From Phlegmacium glaucopus (taxonomy: Eukaryota > Basidiomycota > Agaricomycetes > Agaricales > Cortinariaceae), in contig MU130360.1 of assembly GCA_015039465.1 (NCBI GenBank), positions 361,958 through 425,957 of the forward strand: a DNA stretch of 64,000 bases, given 5' to 3'. The notes under the pieces were generated by a model. It was not told the origin of the DNA. It saw only the letters and a list, made by a program, of their open reading frames with translations, and ran no database searches. A program made the position numbers and the translations under genes. Positions 33,870-45,930 of this stretch are shown here, piece by piece (position 1 is the stretch's first letter; each line of letters starts with the position of its first letter).

Positions 33870-34860
33870 GATTGAAAACATTGGATATATTCAGCAAGCT
33901 GCCTAAAAAGGACATATTATGTAAAGATGACAGACCATCTGAGCATCTTCGAGTTGCACATCCATGGCAAAGCTCACCCGCAAAGCACGCTCAAAACTCT
34001 TCAGGGATCCCAACAATGGCGTTTGCACACTGGACCTTCAAGCAGGCAACAGCAACCCATCTGGCGGCAACTTGGGCATTCCTCTCAATGATACTTCAGG
34101 TAGCATAATCCCCCCAGCGATCTCCATGTTGCTAACGACGCACCTGGTTCTCCAGATGGACTACCCACTAATATTTTGGCTTTCAGGACAATCACCATGT
34201 TGCTTGCCAAGATTCAACAGGAGAGGCCACTAACATTCTCCAATGCATTGGACGACAACAACACTCTGGATTTGAATGATAAAGAAGAACTACGCATATC
34301 AAATGCTTTTGCCAATCTGGCTGTTACAGCTATTGTCGCACTTGCAACGAAGCCCTATATGAACCAACTTCAGGTCATTGCTTGCACTAATTACAATGGC
34401 AACAACCATGTGATTACTCACTCACTGCGATCAAAGGGGTAGCAATGTTTGGAAAATGGTCTTCTCTCCAAATCCTCGCAGGGATAACATAGCATTGGTC
34501 TGCCAATACCCCACCATTGTCGGTACAGCAATCCCATCTCATGTAAAATCTGATGATGATAAGGCGCTACTTGATTTTATAGATGATGAATGGTGAGCAG
34601 GCTTTCATAACCTTCATGATACATTATTCATAATAGCTATAAGAGCCCGCCAACTCTGCCTGAACACTTATGGATACTAAGCAAGCTGCTCGTCATCATT
34701 CGGTGGGACGAGTAACATAATCCCTAGAGGCAACACTCGAAACGTGGTGGTTACCGGACATTCATGATATTGTTCACATCTCTTTTTCTTACATATCTGT
34801 TCCTGTTCTTGTTTTTTAATATATTGTCTCAAAAGGACAAGAGGAAATGAAGGCCCGGAG
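33870..34860 (+). pseudogene. Internally deleted paralogue of the deaminase-like gene
   Basis: Matches 41560-42400 at roughly 85-90 percent by eye: the start (AKLTRKARSKLF), NPSGGN, then GLPTNILAFRTITMLLAKIQ and LRISNAFANLAVT. At about 34690-34700 the sequence jumps from the equivalent of 42403 to that of 45470 (GGTGGGACGAG) and runs into the shared 3' end (34750-34860). About 3 kb holding the central part and both deaminase metal motifs is missing. A further frame change lies near 34440. It cannot be catalytic. Confidence 0.75.
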
Positions 34861-35105
34861 ATTATGGCTTTCCAGGACTGGCATTCCAAATCCCACCTGC
34901 GTCAGTTAGTCACGTGCTTATCACAGAAGCAAAGCAACCATCACCGATCAACATTCAACTTGCATCCAACTTGCATCTTGCATTTTTGACATAACATGTC
35001 AAGTGGATTTCAACCGCGTCATCTATCATATTATGATCCAAACCTTCATATGTGCTTCTTTTTACAGTTTTCACTCCTTCATGCTAAGTATTGAACCTAG
35101 CGACG
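34861..35105 (+). other. Spacer remnant between array genes
   Basis: GTCAGTTAGTCACGTGCTTATC at 34901-34922 corresponds to the inner part of the conserved spacer at 40860-40885 and 45905-45925. The outer GGTGAGG part is missing here. The rest shows nothing else I recognise. Confidence 0.45.
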
Positions 35106-35440
35106 CCTAATCAACGCCTTTACTCCACAATTTTGGCTGAGTTCCCCTGGTATTCAGAGGCATTGGTGTTGAAACCCCAATCGCTTTTGGTGCATTCCAA
35201 CAAGTTACCTGCTTTTGAGGTAGGTACTTCATCCATGATGTCTGATTGCTGACATTGAATTCAAACTATGAATAGACATTTTTGCATTTGTTACATGGCT
35301 TCGACAACTTGCTGCTCAGTTTTGTTGATGATGCATGCACGAAGGATATTTTAACGTTATTGGGCGTGAAAGTCGTCCCATCCACGGCACCAGAACTGAG
35401 CAGTGTCATAATGGCTGCACATGAACCAACCTTAAGCCTT

Positions 35441-36334
35441 CATCAGGAAAAATGATTTTGGCCCTAGGTAGCCTTGGGTAATTTGTTAGTATCACATCAC
35501 TACTCAGGACATCCCAGGACACCCCAGGACATCCTAGAGCAGCACAGGTAAAATTTTGAGTGTCACTCATTTTCTCAGGACACCTTTAGTGTATCCTGGT
35601 GCATTGACCATCTGGACCAAATCACATCAGGAGGCCCTGGGAGTCCCTTAGAATTTATGAATTTTGCTAGAAAATCTTTAACCGCCGTGTCCAAAAAAGT
35701 ATTTTGCAGTTTTCTCAATAAGGAGAGCTGCTATTAATATAATTTAAACATATTCAGGGTCCTAAAACAATTCTCTACCATCTTTAAAAAATTTCCTTTT
35801 TTGGAATTTATGTAATCTACCCTGACCCACCATATGCTTGAAATCATGCTTATCTGTGATCATGTGACCAATGGTCTGTGCGCCATCCAAAAGATATATA
35901 AACCACCCACAATTTTGTTTTCTTATTTCCTACTTCCCCAGTATTATACTAGTATATTTATGTATCACTATTTTATTATTATTTTATTACTAGTACTATA
36001 TATGATGTTTAGAATAATTGAATATAATTTTATTGTTATTATTATTATTCTGTTGTACTCAAATATCTGGTTTATATATGTTTTCTAGCATCAGATCCAA
36101 AGGGACTAAGGCTGCCTCAGGATGCTCTCAGGTTGCCTCAGGTTGCCTCAGGACGCTCTCAGGTTGCCTCAGGACGCTCTCAGGTTGCCTCAGGTTGCCC
36201 CAGGACAGCCTAAGACTTTTCATACATAGGTAACTTGCACCCCAGGGCGACCTCTTGACCTGAGCGCCCTGAGCTGCCTGGCGCACCCCAGGACATTTCA
36301 GGACAGCCTAGGGCACAAGTCATTTTTCCTGATG
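35441..36334. mobile_element. Inverted-repeat element inside the JmjC-like gene
   Basis: The ends CATCAGGAAAAATGA...GCCCTAGG (35441) and the complement of CATCAGGAAAAATGA...GCCCTAGG (ending 36334) match at about 25 of 28 positions. Inside each end are short repeats: CAGGACATCCC-like on the left (35505-35545), CTCAGGTTGC and CTCAGGACGCT on the right (36115-36215). No target duplication is evident. It may lie within an intron, because ACTTTCAG follows the right end. Confidence 0.7.
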
Positions 36335-38642
36335 TTTATGACTTTCAGAAGATCTGTTCTGTACTGTGCGTGTACAGATTCTTCAAGGTTGTCTCACTCC
36401 AAGCGCAACATATTTCGCGAGTCCCTGCCTCCTTTCCTACACCTTGTATGTTTTTGCCAGGGCCTCCAAGCGCGAAAGATGAACTTCATGTAAGTGTGTG
36501 ATACTTGTTGTTATTCGTCTTTAATGATACTCTAGGCCTTTTCTCATTTGCAAGACTGGCCAAGGCTAGCAACTACATTCCAGAAATTAGTGAAGGAAGT
36601 GACCAATGGAAGTTTGCAGCTTCGCAAGTTTTCCAATCCCATTTTTTCCTTGATGCAAATGGCCGCCAAGAATAATGCCGCTACAAAGTATCTCACAATC
36701 AAAGAGAATTTTGTTTTGGCTGCTATTCATGTTGCTGCTATGAAGGATATTCCATTTGCTGAAGGGACTTTACCAGATCTTTCTGCCAATATGCCTTTTG
36801 TGCCACGGGGTGGGTTTTTCTTCACTCAATTTGTTAGTGAATGCTAATCTATGTAAGTAGCGGATTTCAAGATGAGGCATCTTATGAACACTTTGTTATC
36901 GAATATGATAAATTCATTGAGAATTGTCAAATAGAAGGGTGCAATTCCTCAGCCGCTCATGTCGGTTCTCGCTCGCTGTTACAGCTTGCCCTCATGATAT
37001 CGCCTCTGTATCTTTTGGTGACTTTGCAGCTGTCTGAAAAGTCCTTTCATCGCAGAACCCTCATTGATTTAGCAGCGAGGCTCGGTCCTCACAAACCTCC
37101 CCGCATCTTAGTGGTTGAAAACATCATTTGGGATGCCATTTTTTGTCTTGCCGAGGGTCGCGTCTCGGTTTACGTTGTGCTACGTGATTTAGCAAATTCC
37201 CTGCCTTGGTCAGATATTGATATAGCATTGAATTGTGATGCTGATAAACAGTGGTTTGTCCCTGCATTCCATATGTCACTTTCTCTGTCTGAAGAGAGTT
37301 GATTATTCACTGTCACAATGCTCTATAGCGATGCAATATACTTGTACAACATCTTTTCCACAACTAATGAGCCCACCGCCTTTCATTGGGCCATCTCCCC
37401 CACCATCTATTGAGTCAACATCGGCCACATTGGGTCAAATTCTTTCTGTAACTGGTGCCCAGTCACTAGTTCCGTCTATGCATGCATTCAACAACCTCAC
37501 CACCTCATCTTTGCTTGCATCATGTGTTGATCCAATAGGAGTAGTTGCATTATATCATCACAATCCTGAATCATCTTTGGGTGTCCCTCCCTTGCATCCC
37601 AACCAAGGGCCTCAGCCTATGGCACTTGATATCCCTCTTACAAATGACAGTGAAACACCTCCAGCCACTGATCTCATTCCGACTTTTTATACTCGTCAAC
37701 AAGAGAACTCCCATGTCAAATCCCTGACATTACCCTTTGAACATTTCTCTGGACCTTCCACCACGATGCAAATCAGCTCTTTGCCTCCGCAGTATTCACC
37801 ATCCTCATTTTGGCCTTCACCATCAACACCTGTTAACCCATCATTGGTGACTGTATCACATCCACATGATTGTGATCTCGAGGCATGGGAATATGGCACA
37901 GAAACATCTTCGATTGAAAATGATGATGGAAATTCACTCGCGAATGCATTATCGATCAGCCTCAATACAACTTTTGTTGGTGAACCTCTAGCAAACGACG
38001 CCCCACAACACACTGTCAATCCTCTGAATATCATATTACAGCCCAGTCCATTGGCTCCACTTAACAACTTCCCCGATTCTGACTTTCACTTCAACAATAA
38101 TGATTCAGATACTAGCTCTGATACCACAGAGAGTAACCATGATGAACCTGATGGTGTTCGACCCGCTGGTAAAGATCAAAATGAAGGTTGTCATCAGGAC
38201 AGGCATTTGGCACATAATGAATCTGATTCCACGGAAAGCGACTCTGATGGGCATTCCACAGAAAGTGACCCTTATGAGATGGATGGCTCTTCAAGCTCTG
38301 GTAACAATTCAGATAAAGGCTCTCTGACACTGAAGGAAACAGCTCAAGCATCAGGCACTGGAGACCCCAAGGCTTCGAATAAGCGTCGCCGCTCGTCTTC
38401 TCCTTTCCCTCCAAAAAGACCGGGATTCAAGGAAAATCCAATCGATGTAGATAGTGTCGCTTTGTTATTTGAGCCGATGGTGATAAGGGAATATGTATGG
38501 AGATTCATTTTTCAGTCCACTTATGCTGAAAATATGTTGTAGGTGAAGAAGGAGGAGATATCTCTTCCTCTTGAAACGAATCCTCCAATTAAGGGGAATA
38601 GATCCTATACCGTGTTCGATGTTACAGGCAAGCCTGAGTCAT

Positions 38643-38855
38643 TCACTCCCAGTTTTCATGTAAGTCGCTAAAAATTGAGTATCTTGCTGTGAGTTCCTTC
38701 CACACTTCGTAAGTGAATGACTTGATAATGGAATCTGCTGGTCGTGCGACATGAAGTGGTTGACCATGATCATAGAACGCTTCGATCCTGTCGAAAAATT
38801 GGCAGAATCGTTCATGATAAACATTGAACTTGACAAAGAAATTCATTAACACCTG
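38643..38855 (-). other. Putative micro-inversion within the JmjC-like gene
   Basis: The plus strand here is stop-rich, while the minus strand is open for 69 residues, including FFDRIEAFYDHGQPLHVARP and FTYEVWKELTA. In related proteins, as I remember them, a segment like this directly precedes the NIIVTGWP stretch that lies at 38875 on the plus strand. Turning the segment round would join WKELTA to VQMQQELGKK. This is inference. Confidence 0.4.
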
Positions 38856-40631
38856 TCCAAATGCAACAGGAATTGGGGAAGAAGAATATTATTGTCACTG
38901 GATGGCCTCTCAAGGAAAAAATCTCTTTTGATGAGAATGGTCTGAGAAAAGTTGCTGGTACTCGATCACGTCAAATCTCTATCAACAGTAAGATATCTTC
39001 AATTCTTGCCATTTCCATTCTATCAAATTACTCAATGCTTGTTTTGGAGACTATTCCATCAAACCTTCTGGCAGGGGTTGTAATCCAACGGTTGTGAGTG
39101 GGCATGTGCGAGACATATGGGTCAATCGCCATCCGTCAGGGAAAATCCTGAATGCCTTAAATCTTCCATTATACAGTGGCAACACGGAGCCCACTGAATA
39201 TGGGAGCGAACTTCATGCATGGGATGTGACTTGCGGCCATCATCATATTGACCAATTGTCCTCATATCCGACCGAATACATGTGGTGGGCTCTCGTTGGC
39301 CATCAGAATGCATTGACCTTTGTGCATATCAATTGTGAAGGTTTATGCACTGACATTATGGTGGCCAATGGCAGAAAGGTTTGGGGATTTCTTTGTGGAC
39401 GTCATAGCAATCCCCTATCGTCCATCTACTTTTTCCTCAAGGACGGCTTTTGCCTCAACAAAGTCTTGCCTTTGTCCGAATATGACTTTGAGGTTGTGGC
39501 TCTGCGACCTGGTGACAGACTGTAAGTTCATACCGCTAACCTATGAAATTTGTGGTTAAATATCTCTCAAAAGCCTTATGATGCCTGGCCAGCCTCATTT
39601 TGTGTTCAGTTATGCTCACTCAATATGTCTTGGAGGCCATTATTACCTCACTAACCATATGCAGGGAATGCTTCAAGGCCTTGTTCATTCATTCATCTTA
39701 CATAACTTCTTGACTAATACTTCACATCCCACTGGCGTTTTGTTATGTCGCATCATCCTCTTTTTCCATATGGGCTTGATCGAAAACAAAATTCCCGATT
39801 CTGGTATGCTTTAAATCTCCTGTTGATCTTTTTCTTACATGCATAATGCAGATCCTGCTGCCTCTCATTTGCCAAATGTCAATAACATCGATGGCTTGAT
39901 GAATTTACTTTCAGCTTGTGTGCTCATTATTTTGGGCAATGTCCTTGATTTCAGGACTTATTGTGCGCCAACTCAAGAAGAAAATCAGAAACCAGACAAG
40001 AATCAGCAAATTCTGATTGATCATGACATCAACACCATTCCTGTCAATGAACAATTTGCTATTTGCTATTCTCGTGGAGTTGCTTTACATCTCATCAACT
40101 GGATCCGACATTTCTGTGTGATCACTGGTCCTGGAGGTGAAAATGTTAGGGACCTGCCATCATACTTTTTTGTTCAAATTGCCCAAACCTTGATCAAGTA
40201 AAAAGAGGGTGCAAATACCTCAAGGCTTGATTTGCGGGCGAATTGCATGTTGGACATGCTTATGAGACAGATCAAGAATGTTGTTGAGGTTGATCCTCAC
40301 TTCTCCTCTTTGTGGTCGGAACAATGTTCATTACCTTCTGATTCACTCAAACTCGCGAACCAAGATGAATATTCTGTCAAATGGTGCCCTGACGTCCAAC
40401 TTGAATGGTCAAACCTTGCTCGAGGTATGTTTTAATTCCTGTATAAGTTATGCTATTAACACTCACAATTTTTTTCCAGATTTCTTTTACGATGGTGTTA
40501 CTGCATTTGATGAATGTTTCTTCAATGCCCAGAAAAATCATCAACTTTTTGAATTGTTGCTGGTAATTCCCCAACTGAAGAAATATGCCCCTCCAAATCA
40601 ACGCCCTTCCAAGCACACCAAAATTGGCTGA

Positions 40632-40910
40632 TATTTTCTTTTTCTTCTCAGCCTCCACTCATATCGCTTGCTGTTCTTGTACTTCTGTATTTACACAATA
40701 TCTTTGCTTGTATTCTTTCTTGATACTGAATCATAAAACATGTGTGACAATTTTTTTTTGTATGGTGCTCTGTTCCAATACAAAGGTGAGGAGGGGAAGA
40801 ACAGAAAGTCTGCCAAGATGATGATGCAAGTGAGCTCAACCAGTCGAGCGTGCTTCTCGTAAGTTGGTCATGTGCTTATTACACAAACAACTTCCTTTGT
40901 GGACATTTGT
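40632..40910 (+). other. Conserved array spacer (3' end plus GGTGAGG block)
   Basis: TTTTTCTTCTCAGCCTCC, ATATCGCTTGCTGTTCTT, CTTCTGTATTTACA and ATAAAACATGTG also occur, in the same order, at 45637-45765 after a different gene. GGTGAGGAGGGGAAGAAC and the GAGCTCAACCAGTCGAGC block follow, matching the ends of 31889-32286. Confidence 0.7.
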
Positions 40911-41660
40911 ACACATATAGAGTGATGTTGAAAACATTGAATAATATACAGTTGCAGACAAGCAAAGTCATCAAATTTCATCCTTCCATTTTGGGCACTC
41001 CTCAATACCTGGAAAATACAGAAAACCACTGGAATAGCATTATTTCAAGGCAATGAATTGATTGGCACGAGCCGATTTCACGATAACCAGGATTTAAGAA
41101 ATCCTGACCCCAAATTTTTGGCGGCCGGCCAAAAAAATAGCTAAAATCTCAGGAAATATATTTTTATATAGATCTCTTGTAATCCATTCGATCTTTCACT
41201 AAGCCGTCCCTGTGAAAAAAGCCATCAACCTTCACCATGCCATGCCGTCCTCAGAGGTTATCTGCCGCTTTATCAATTGGTCCTGGAGATTTATGAATGC
41301 ATGTCAGCGTGGATTGATGGGACGAGGGGCTGCATGGGCTGTCAGAAAGTAAAAACAGCGTCGACAGGTTTCTTGGGCGATGTTGGCCACCCAAATTTAG
41401 CCAATACATGACCAAAATGTTGATTTTTTTTGCCAAAAGATTTGGTGCCGCCAAAACCTTGTGGGAATTTTCCGAAAACAAGGCTTTTGGACGTTTTAAC
41501 TTTTCGGTGTGTCTGAATCCAAATCTGAAGATTGGTGAGATATCAAATTGGATGACTTTGCTTGTCGGCGACTGCATTCAGCAATATGCTTAAAATGGAC
41601 ATATTATGTAACAATGACAGCGAGCCTTATTCTCCTCCCCTTATCCTAAGTTGCACAGCC

Positions 41661-44600
41661 ATGACGAACCTCATCTGCAAAGCACGCTCAATCCTCTTCG
41701 GTGAAGATCCCCACCGCCAGGACACACTGAACTTTCCAGCAGGCAACAGCAACCCATCTGGTGGCAATTCAGGCATTCCTCTCAATGATACCTCAGGTAG
41801 CATAATCTCCCCAGCAATCTCCCTGTTGCTAATGACACACCTGGCTCTCCAGATGGACTACCCACTAATATTTTGGCTTTCAGGACAATCACCATGTTAC
41901 TTGCCAAGATCCAACAGGAGAGGCCACTAATAGTCTCCAATGCATTGGACAACAACACTCTGGATTTGAACGCTAAAGAAGAACTACGCATATCAAATGC
42001 TTTTGCCAATCTGGCTGTTACTGATACAGCTATTGTCGCACTTGCAACAAAGCCCTATATGAACCAACTTCAGGTCATTTGCTTGCACTAATTACGATGA
42101 CAACAACCAAGTGATTACTCACTCGCCGCGATCAAAGGTTACCGACTTTTGGAACATAATCTTCACTCAGAATCCTCGCAGGGATAACGTAGCATCGGGC
42201 CGCCAATACCCCACCCTTGTCGGTACAGAGATTTCATCTGGCATGAATCCTAATGATGATAAGGTGCTACTCAATTTTATAAAGTATGAATGGTGAGCGG
42301 GCTGTCATAACCCTCATGGTACATATTCACATCCTATAAATAGTTATAAGAGCCTGCCAACTCTGTCTGAACACTTATGGATACTCAGCAAGCTGCTTGT
42401 CATGAAGCAAATCCCTGTCAATGAAGCAAACAATTTGGACTCACCCGACACCTTTTATGCTATATCATCACTGTCTGTTATCCAAAAATGATTTGCCGGC
42501 TAAAGCAACCTGACTTATCAATGCCATATCTCGAATCTCTAAAATTAGTAAAGGTGGCGGAGATTGAGTTCCGCAAGTTGGAACCCAGGATTAGTCGGAG
42601 TGACAGGCAATTTTTCCTGAACTTCTTGCCGGTCATTGTCATGAATGAGTTGGTTTGCACCGATATTCCAAACATACTCAAGGCAGTGAATTTGATGAAT
42701 GAAACAGACAAACCTGTCCAGTTCTACACCAAAGACACATACCAGGAGTTTCATGCCTTGTTGCTTGAACTTCTGGAAATATTTCAACAATCCCTGCAAG
42801 GCCTCCAAAACTATGGCAATCCCCATGGAGATACCAAGCCTGGGCCTGACATCTTCACGTCTCATTTGGATGCTGTCGAGATGGCGGGATTAGCGCTTCA
42901 GCACCTATCTAGAGGCGCCGTCCTAGAGATGCACCTCAAAACAATTGAATCCTCGCTTGGAGAGCACCGTCAAATGGAAACTAGGCCAACATCAATGCCA
43001 GAATCAACGGAAGACGAGGACGAAGACCTCCAGGCAGTTCAGCCCCGGTGATATAATTGAATTTGCTTTATTTAGTAATCAAAGGATTGCTATTTTAGGA
43101 ATTGTCTACAACAAATCCAGAAACCAGTAACTTTAATGACCAACAAACTCTGTTTTTGTGCAAGTTGGGGCTGCCTTGGAAGTATAACCAGTACACTCTT
43201 GAATAAAACAGCAATACACTTTTTAAAGTCCAAATTGTTCTAGACTATGATTCAAGTTTAAAGTCCAAATTTCTCTAGACTATGATTCTGATAACAAGTT
43301 TATAGTCCAATTTCTTAGACTATTATATAGTGCTTTTTGATAGAACAAAGGCAAGTCCCTATAGGATTTAATATCCTTTGTCTATATGATAACCAATTTT
43401 GGTAGTACAAAGACAAGCCCCTTTAGGGTTTAATATTCTTTGACTATCCACAACAAATGATTTAAAGTCCCAGAGGCAGACTATGAAACAGCTTTATAGT
43501 ACAAGGATTTCTCCTCAGACTCTGACAAAGGATTTAATATCCTTGCTTCCAAGACAAGTCCCTAAAGGATTTAATATTCTTGGTTTACACAGAACAAAGG
43601 TAAGCCCCTTTAGGATTTAATACCCTTTGAACTGAGTGAAGCAAAGCAAGTCCACTTGTAATTCCAATTCTAACTTGTGCCAATTCAGAGCGCTGAAACT
43701 TGGGAAAGAAAGGAAGAGTGCAAATTCACTAATGTTACTGGTGCTTTCTAGTTACTTATATACATAAATGAGAAACAAAATTAGGTAAGAGTCTGTGGTG
43801 TCAGGTCTATGTTTTATGATTACTGATGCTGTTTTATGATATCATGCCTTGTTTTTGATGTCATGCCTTGGTTTTATGATGTCAAGTCTTGTTTCTAGAT
43901 GACTGAGCATTGTTTTATGATGTCAGGTCTTGTTTCTAGATGACTGAGCATTGTTTTGTGATGTCATATGTCTCATGATGTCATATTTGTCACAAATGTC
44001 ACAAAATGTCACAAAAATGTCACAAAGTGTTTCACTGTTTCAGGAACTTTATTGATGTTTACTGATATCTTCCTAGGGCTTGTATGACAAATTCCTTCAC
44101 AGTTGTAGACTTGATAGTTACTTTAGATTGCAAGTTGTTCATTTGACCATTATGGATTTTTGTATGGTTATAGTCTGAACTTTTTGTAGTGTTATTTTAC
44201 AGTATGATAAATAGATCAATTCAGATCATAGTTATCTGCTGATTTAACATTTAAGACTTTGCAATTTCCAGTTTAATCAACAAGTGTAGTCAACACTTTT
44301 GACCCTTACATTATCAATTTGTAGATTAATTCATGGTTGGTTTATTGATCTTTTTGATTCAATTGAAGAATAATAGTATGAAAAATTGAATAATCCATAG
44401 GTATTCAACTTTTAGTCCTATCACCGGGCTTCAATTGCGGCAGATAAGAGCGACGCAACTCAGCAAATGCTTCTGCATGTGTCTTACAAAGAATGGTTGA
44501 AGCTTATGCTAGTGTACTTTGACGTGGTCAATATTCTCGGTCAATATGTCGCTGGTTCACAATTCCCTTTCAAGACCATCAAGATTGAAATATTGGTCAC

Positions 44601-45543
44601 TCCACTCGTGTCCAATGATTCACTTCCATGGCGGGAGCTCTTCACCTACTCGAACATCTTTTCCACCAAAGGCGTGCCAGTAAACGAGCATCGTTTCACC
44701 AGGGAGTTCATATGCAATCATTTCGAAACTGCAGCCGGGGCAAACCTTGCTCAATCTCACACCTGGGCCAAAAAGGCCCAACATGGTTGGAATACAGGGA
44801 ACATTCAAGAAATCAACACCCACTTGAAACACTTAGCGGAAAAATCCACCGTGCCTGGCTGGCGTGAATGTGCGGGGGATCTACAGTCCAAGCTTAAAAA
44901 CAAGATGACTCTGGACATGGATGCTGATTCTTGGATTATTGACACAATTGAGTTGTTGCTTAAGAGCAAAAACTACACCTTCCCCAAGTTTTTACATGAC
45001 GCCGATGAAAAGGGTCTTCATTTCTTTGGAATGCAACATTGTGAAGCCTCTCTCGCCAGCCTTCTCAAGGACTCCAAGGGCGGCACGACTGTTGGATATG
45101 AAGATATCCGTGCACAATTAGAGGTGGGTTATGCTGTTTCCAACTTCAAATTGTTTCAGTCATCAAATGCTTATTTCTAGGGTTTTGGACGAGTTCTCGG
45201 TGTATCAAAATGTTGCTGCCCGACATGTGAATTTCTCCTCTCCCTTTTAACAAAAGGCCAACCACCGCTGTACCTTGTGATAGGTTCTCACAGTAGTGTG
45301 ATGGCATGCACTCCACCCCCATGGCTTCCAGCGGACATCGTGGATTCAATGAATGTCTTCTTTGGTGGCAAGTTGAGACAGGAGCTCATTATGCTTATGG
45401 ACCACCCATTGATGCGGGGTTGTACTACATCCACAGGTTCTCGGAGAATTTCTTCTGAAAGTGGTATAGCATTTGGTGGGACGAGCAACATAATCCCTAT
45501 TAGAGCCAACACTCAAAACGCGGCAGTTACCAGACCTTCATGA
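41661..45543 (+). pseudogene. OTT_1508-like fungal deaminase gene, split by a solo LTR
   Basis: Exons: 41661-41795 (TNLICKARSILFGED), 41852 to about 42075 (GLPTNILAFRTITMLLAKIQ), about 42139-42292 (VTDFWNIIFTQNPRRDN), about 42395-43048, then after the LTR 44428 to about 45124, and 45181-45543. The joined C-terminal half has GMQHCEASLASLL (HCE at 45037-45045) and SKCCCPTCEFLL (cysteines within 45211-45228), then CTPPPWLP. An H-x-E plus C-x-x-C pair is the zinc signature of the deaminase fold, and the spacing and GVSK/PPWLP surroundings match the fungal OTT_1508-like family as I remember it. The substrate is unknown. Without the LTR no stop interrupts the main exons. Confidence 0.65.
43049..44423 (-). 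mobile_element. Solo LTR inside the deaminase-like gene
   Basis: Ends TGATATAATTG (43049) and CCTATCA (44423) are TG...CA type, flanked by 4-bp CCGG at 43045-43048 and 44424-44427. The minus-strand reading matches 5967-6646. It carries TATA-like TGTATATAAG (about 43757 on the reverse strand) and repeats of GACATCATAAAAC type (43800-43980). A set of five palindromic GGATTTAATATCC-type boxes lies at 43374-43625. No internal coding region is left. Confidence 0.85.
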
Positions 45544-45630
45544 TATTGTTCGCATCTCTTTTCTTACATATATATCTTTGTTCTTGTTTTTTAATGTGTT
45601 GTAAAACGAGAGGAAATGAAGGCCTGGAGG

Positions 45631-45930
45631 ATATTTTATTTTTCTTCTCAGCCTCCTGGAGTATTCATATCGCTTGCTGTTCTTTACCTTCTGTATTTAC
45701 ATAATATTTTTGCTCATATATTATAACATGGCTCCCTTGGTACTGAATTATAAAACATGTGCGAGGAGAGGTTTCTTTGTATGGTACTCCTCTCCCATCT
45801 GCTGTATAATACAAAGGTGAGGTGGGGAAGAGAAGTTGAAAAAGCCAATCAAAGCCTGCAAGGTGATGATGCAAGCGAGCTCAGCCAATTGAGCTTGCTT
45901 CCGTAAGTTAGTCACGTGTTTCTTACTTCC
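45631..45930 (+). other. Conserved array spacer, second full copy
   Basis: Follows the deaminase-like gene and matches 40632-40910 at about 80 percent by eye, including ATACAAAGGTGAGG and GAGCTCAGCCAATTGAGC, then AGTTAGTCACGTGTTTCTTA. Confidence 0.7.

Larger units (their letters stand above)
35110..40631 (+). pseudogene. JmjC-like (cupin, 2-oxoglutarate oxygenase fold) gene, probably inactive
   Basis: Multi-exon plus-strand gene. N-terminal exons at about 35110-35440 and 36340-36480 flank an inserted element; further exons lie at 36550-36843 and 36875-37300. A long Ser/Thr/Pro-rich acidic linker follows (37330-38540, with a KRRR basic patch), then KKNIIVTGWPLKEKISF (about 38875) and the JmjC-like core 39094-39525 plus 39578-39800. 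The core shows LTFVHINCEG where relatives have H-x-D, then ALRPGD and PHFVFSYAHSICLGGHYY. C-terminal exons run 39850-40201, 40205-40433 and 40480-40631. Stops at 36844 and 40199, a probable micro-inversion near 38660-38855 and the lost Asp ligand argue against activity. JmjC proteins are oxygenases, mostly demethylases; the substrate is unknown. Confidence 0.6.
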
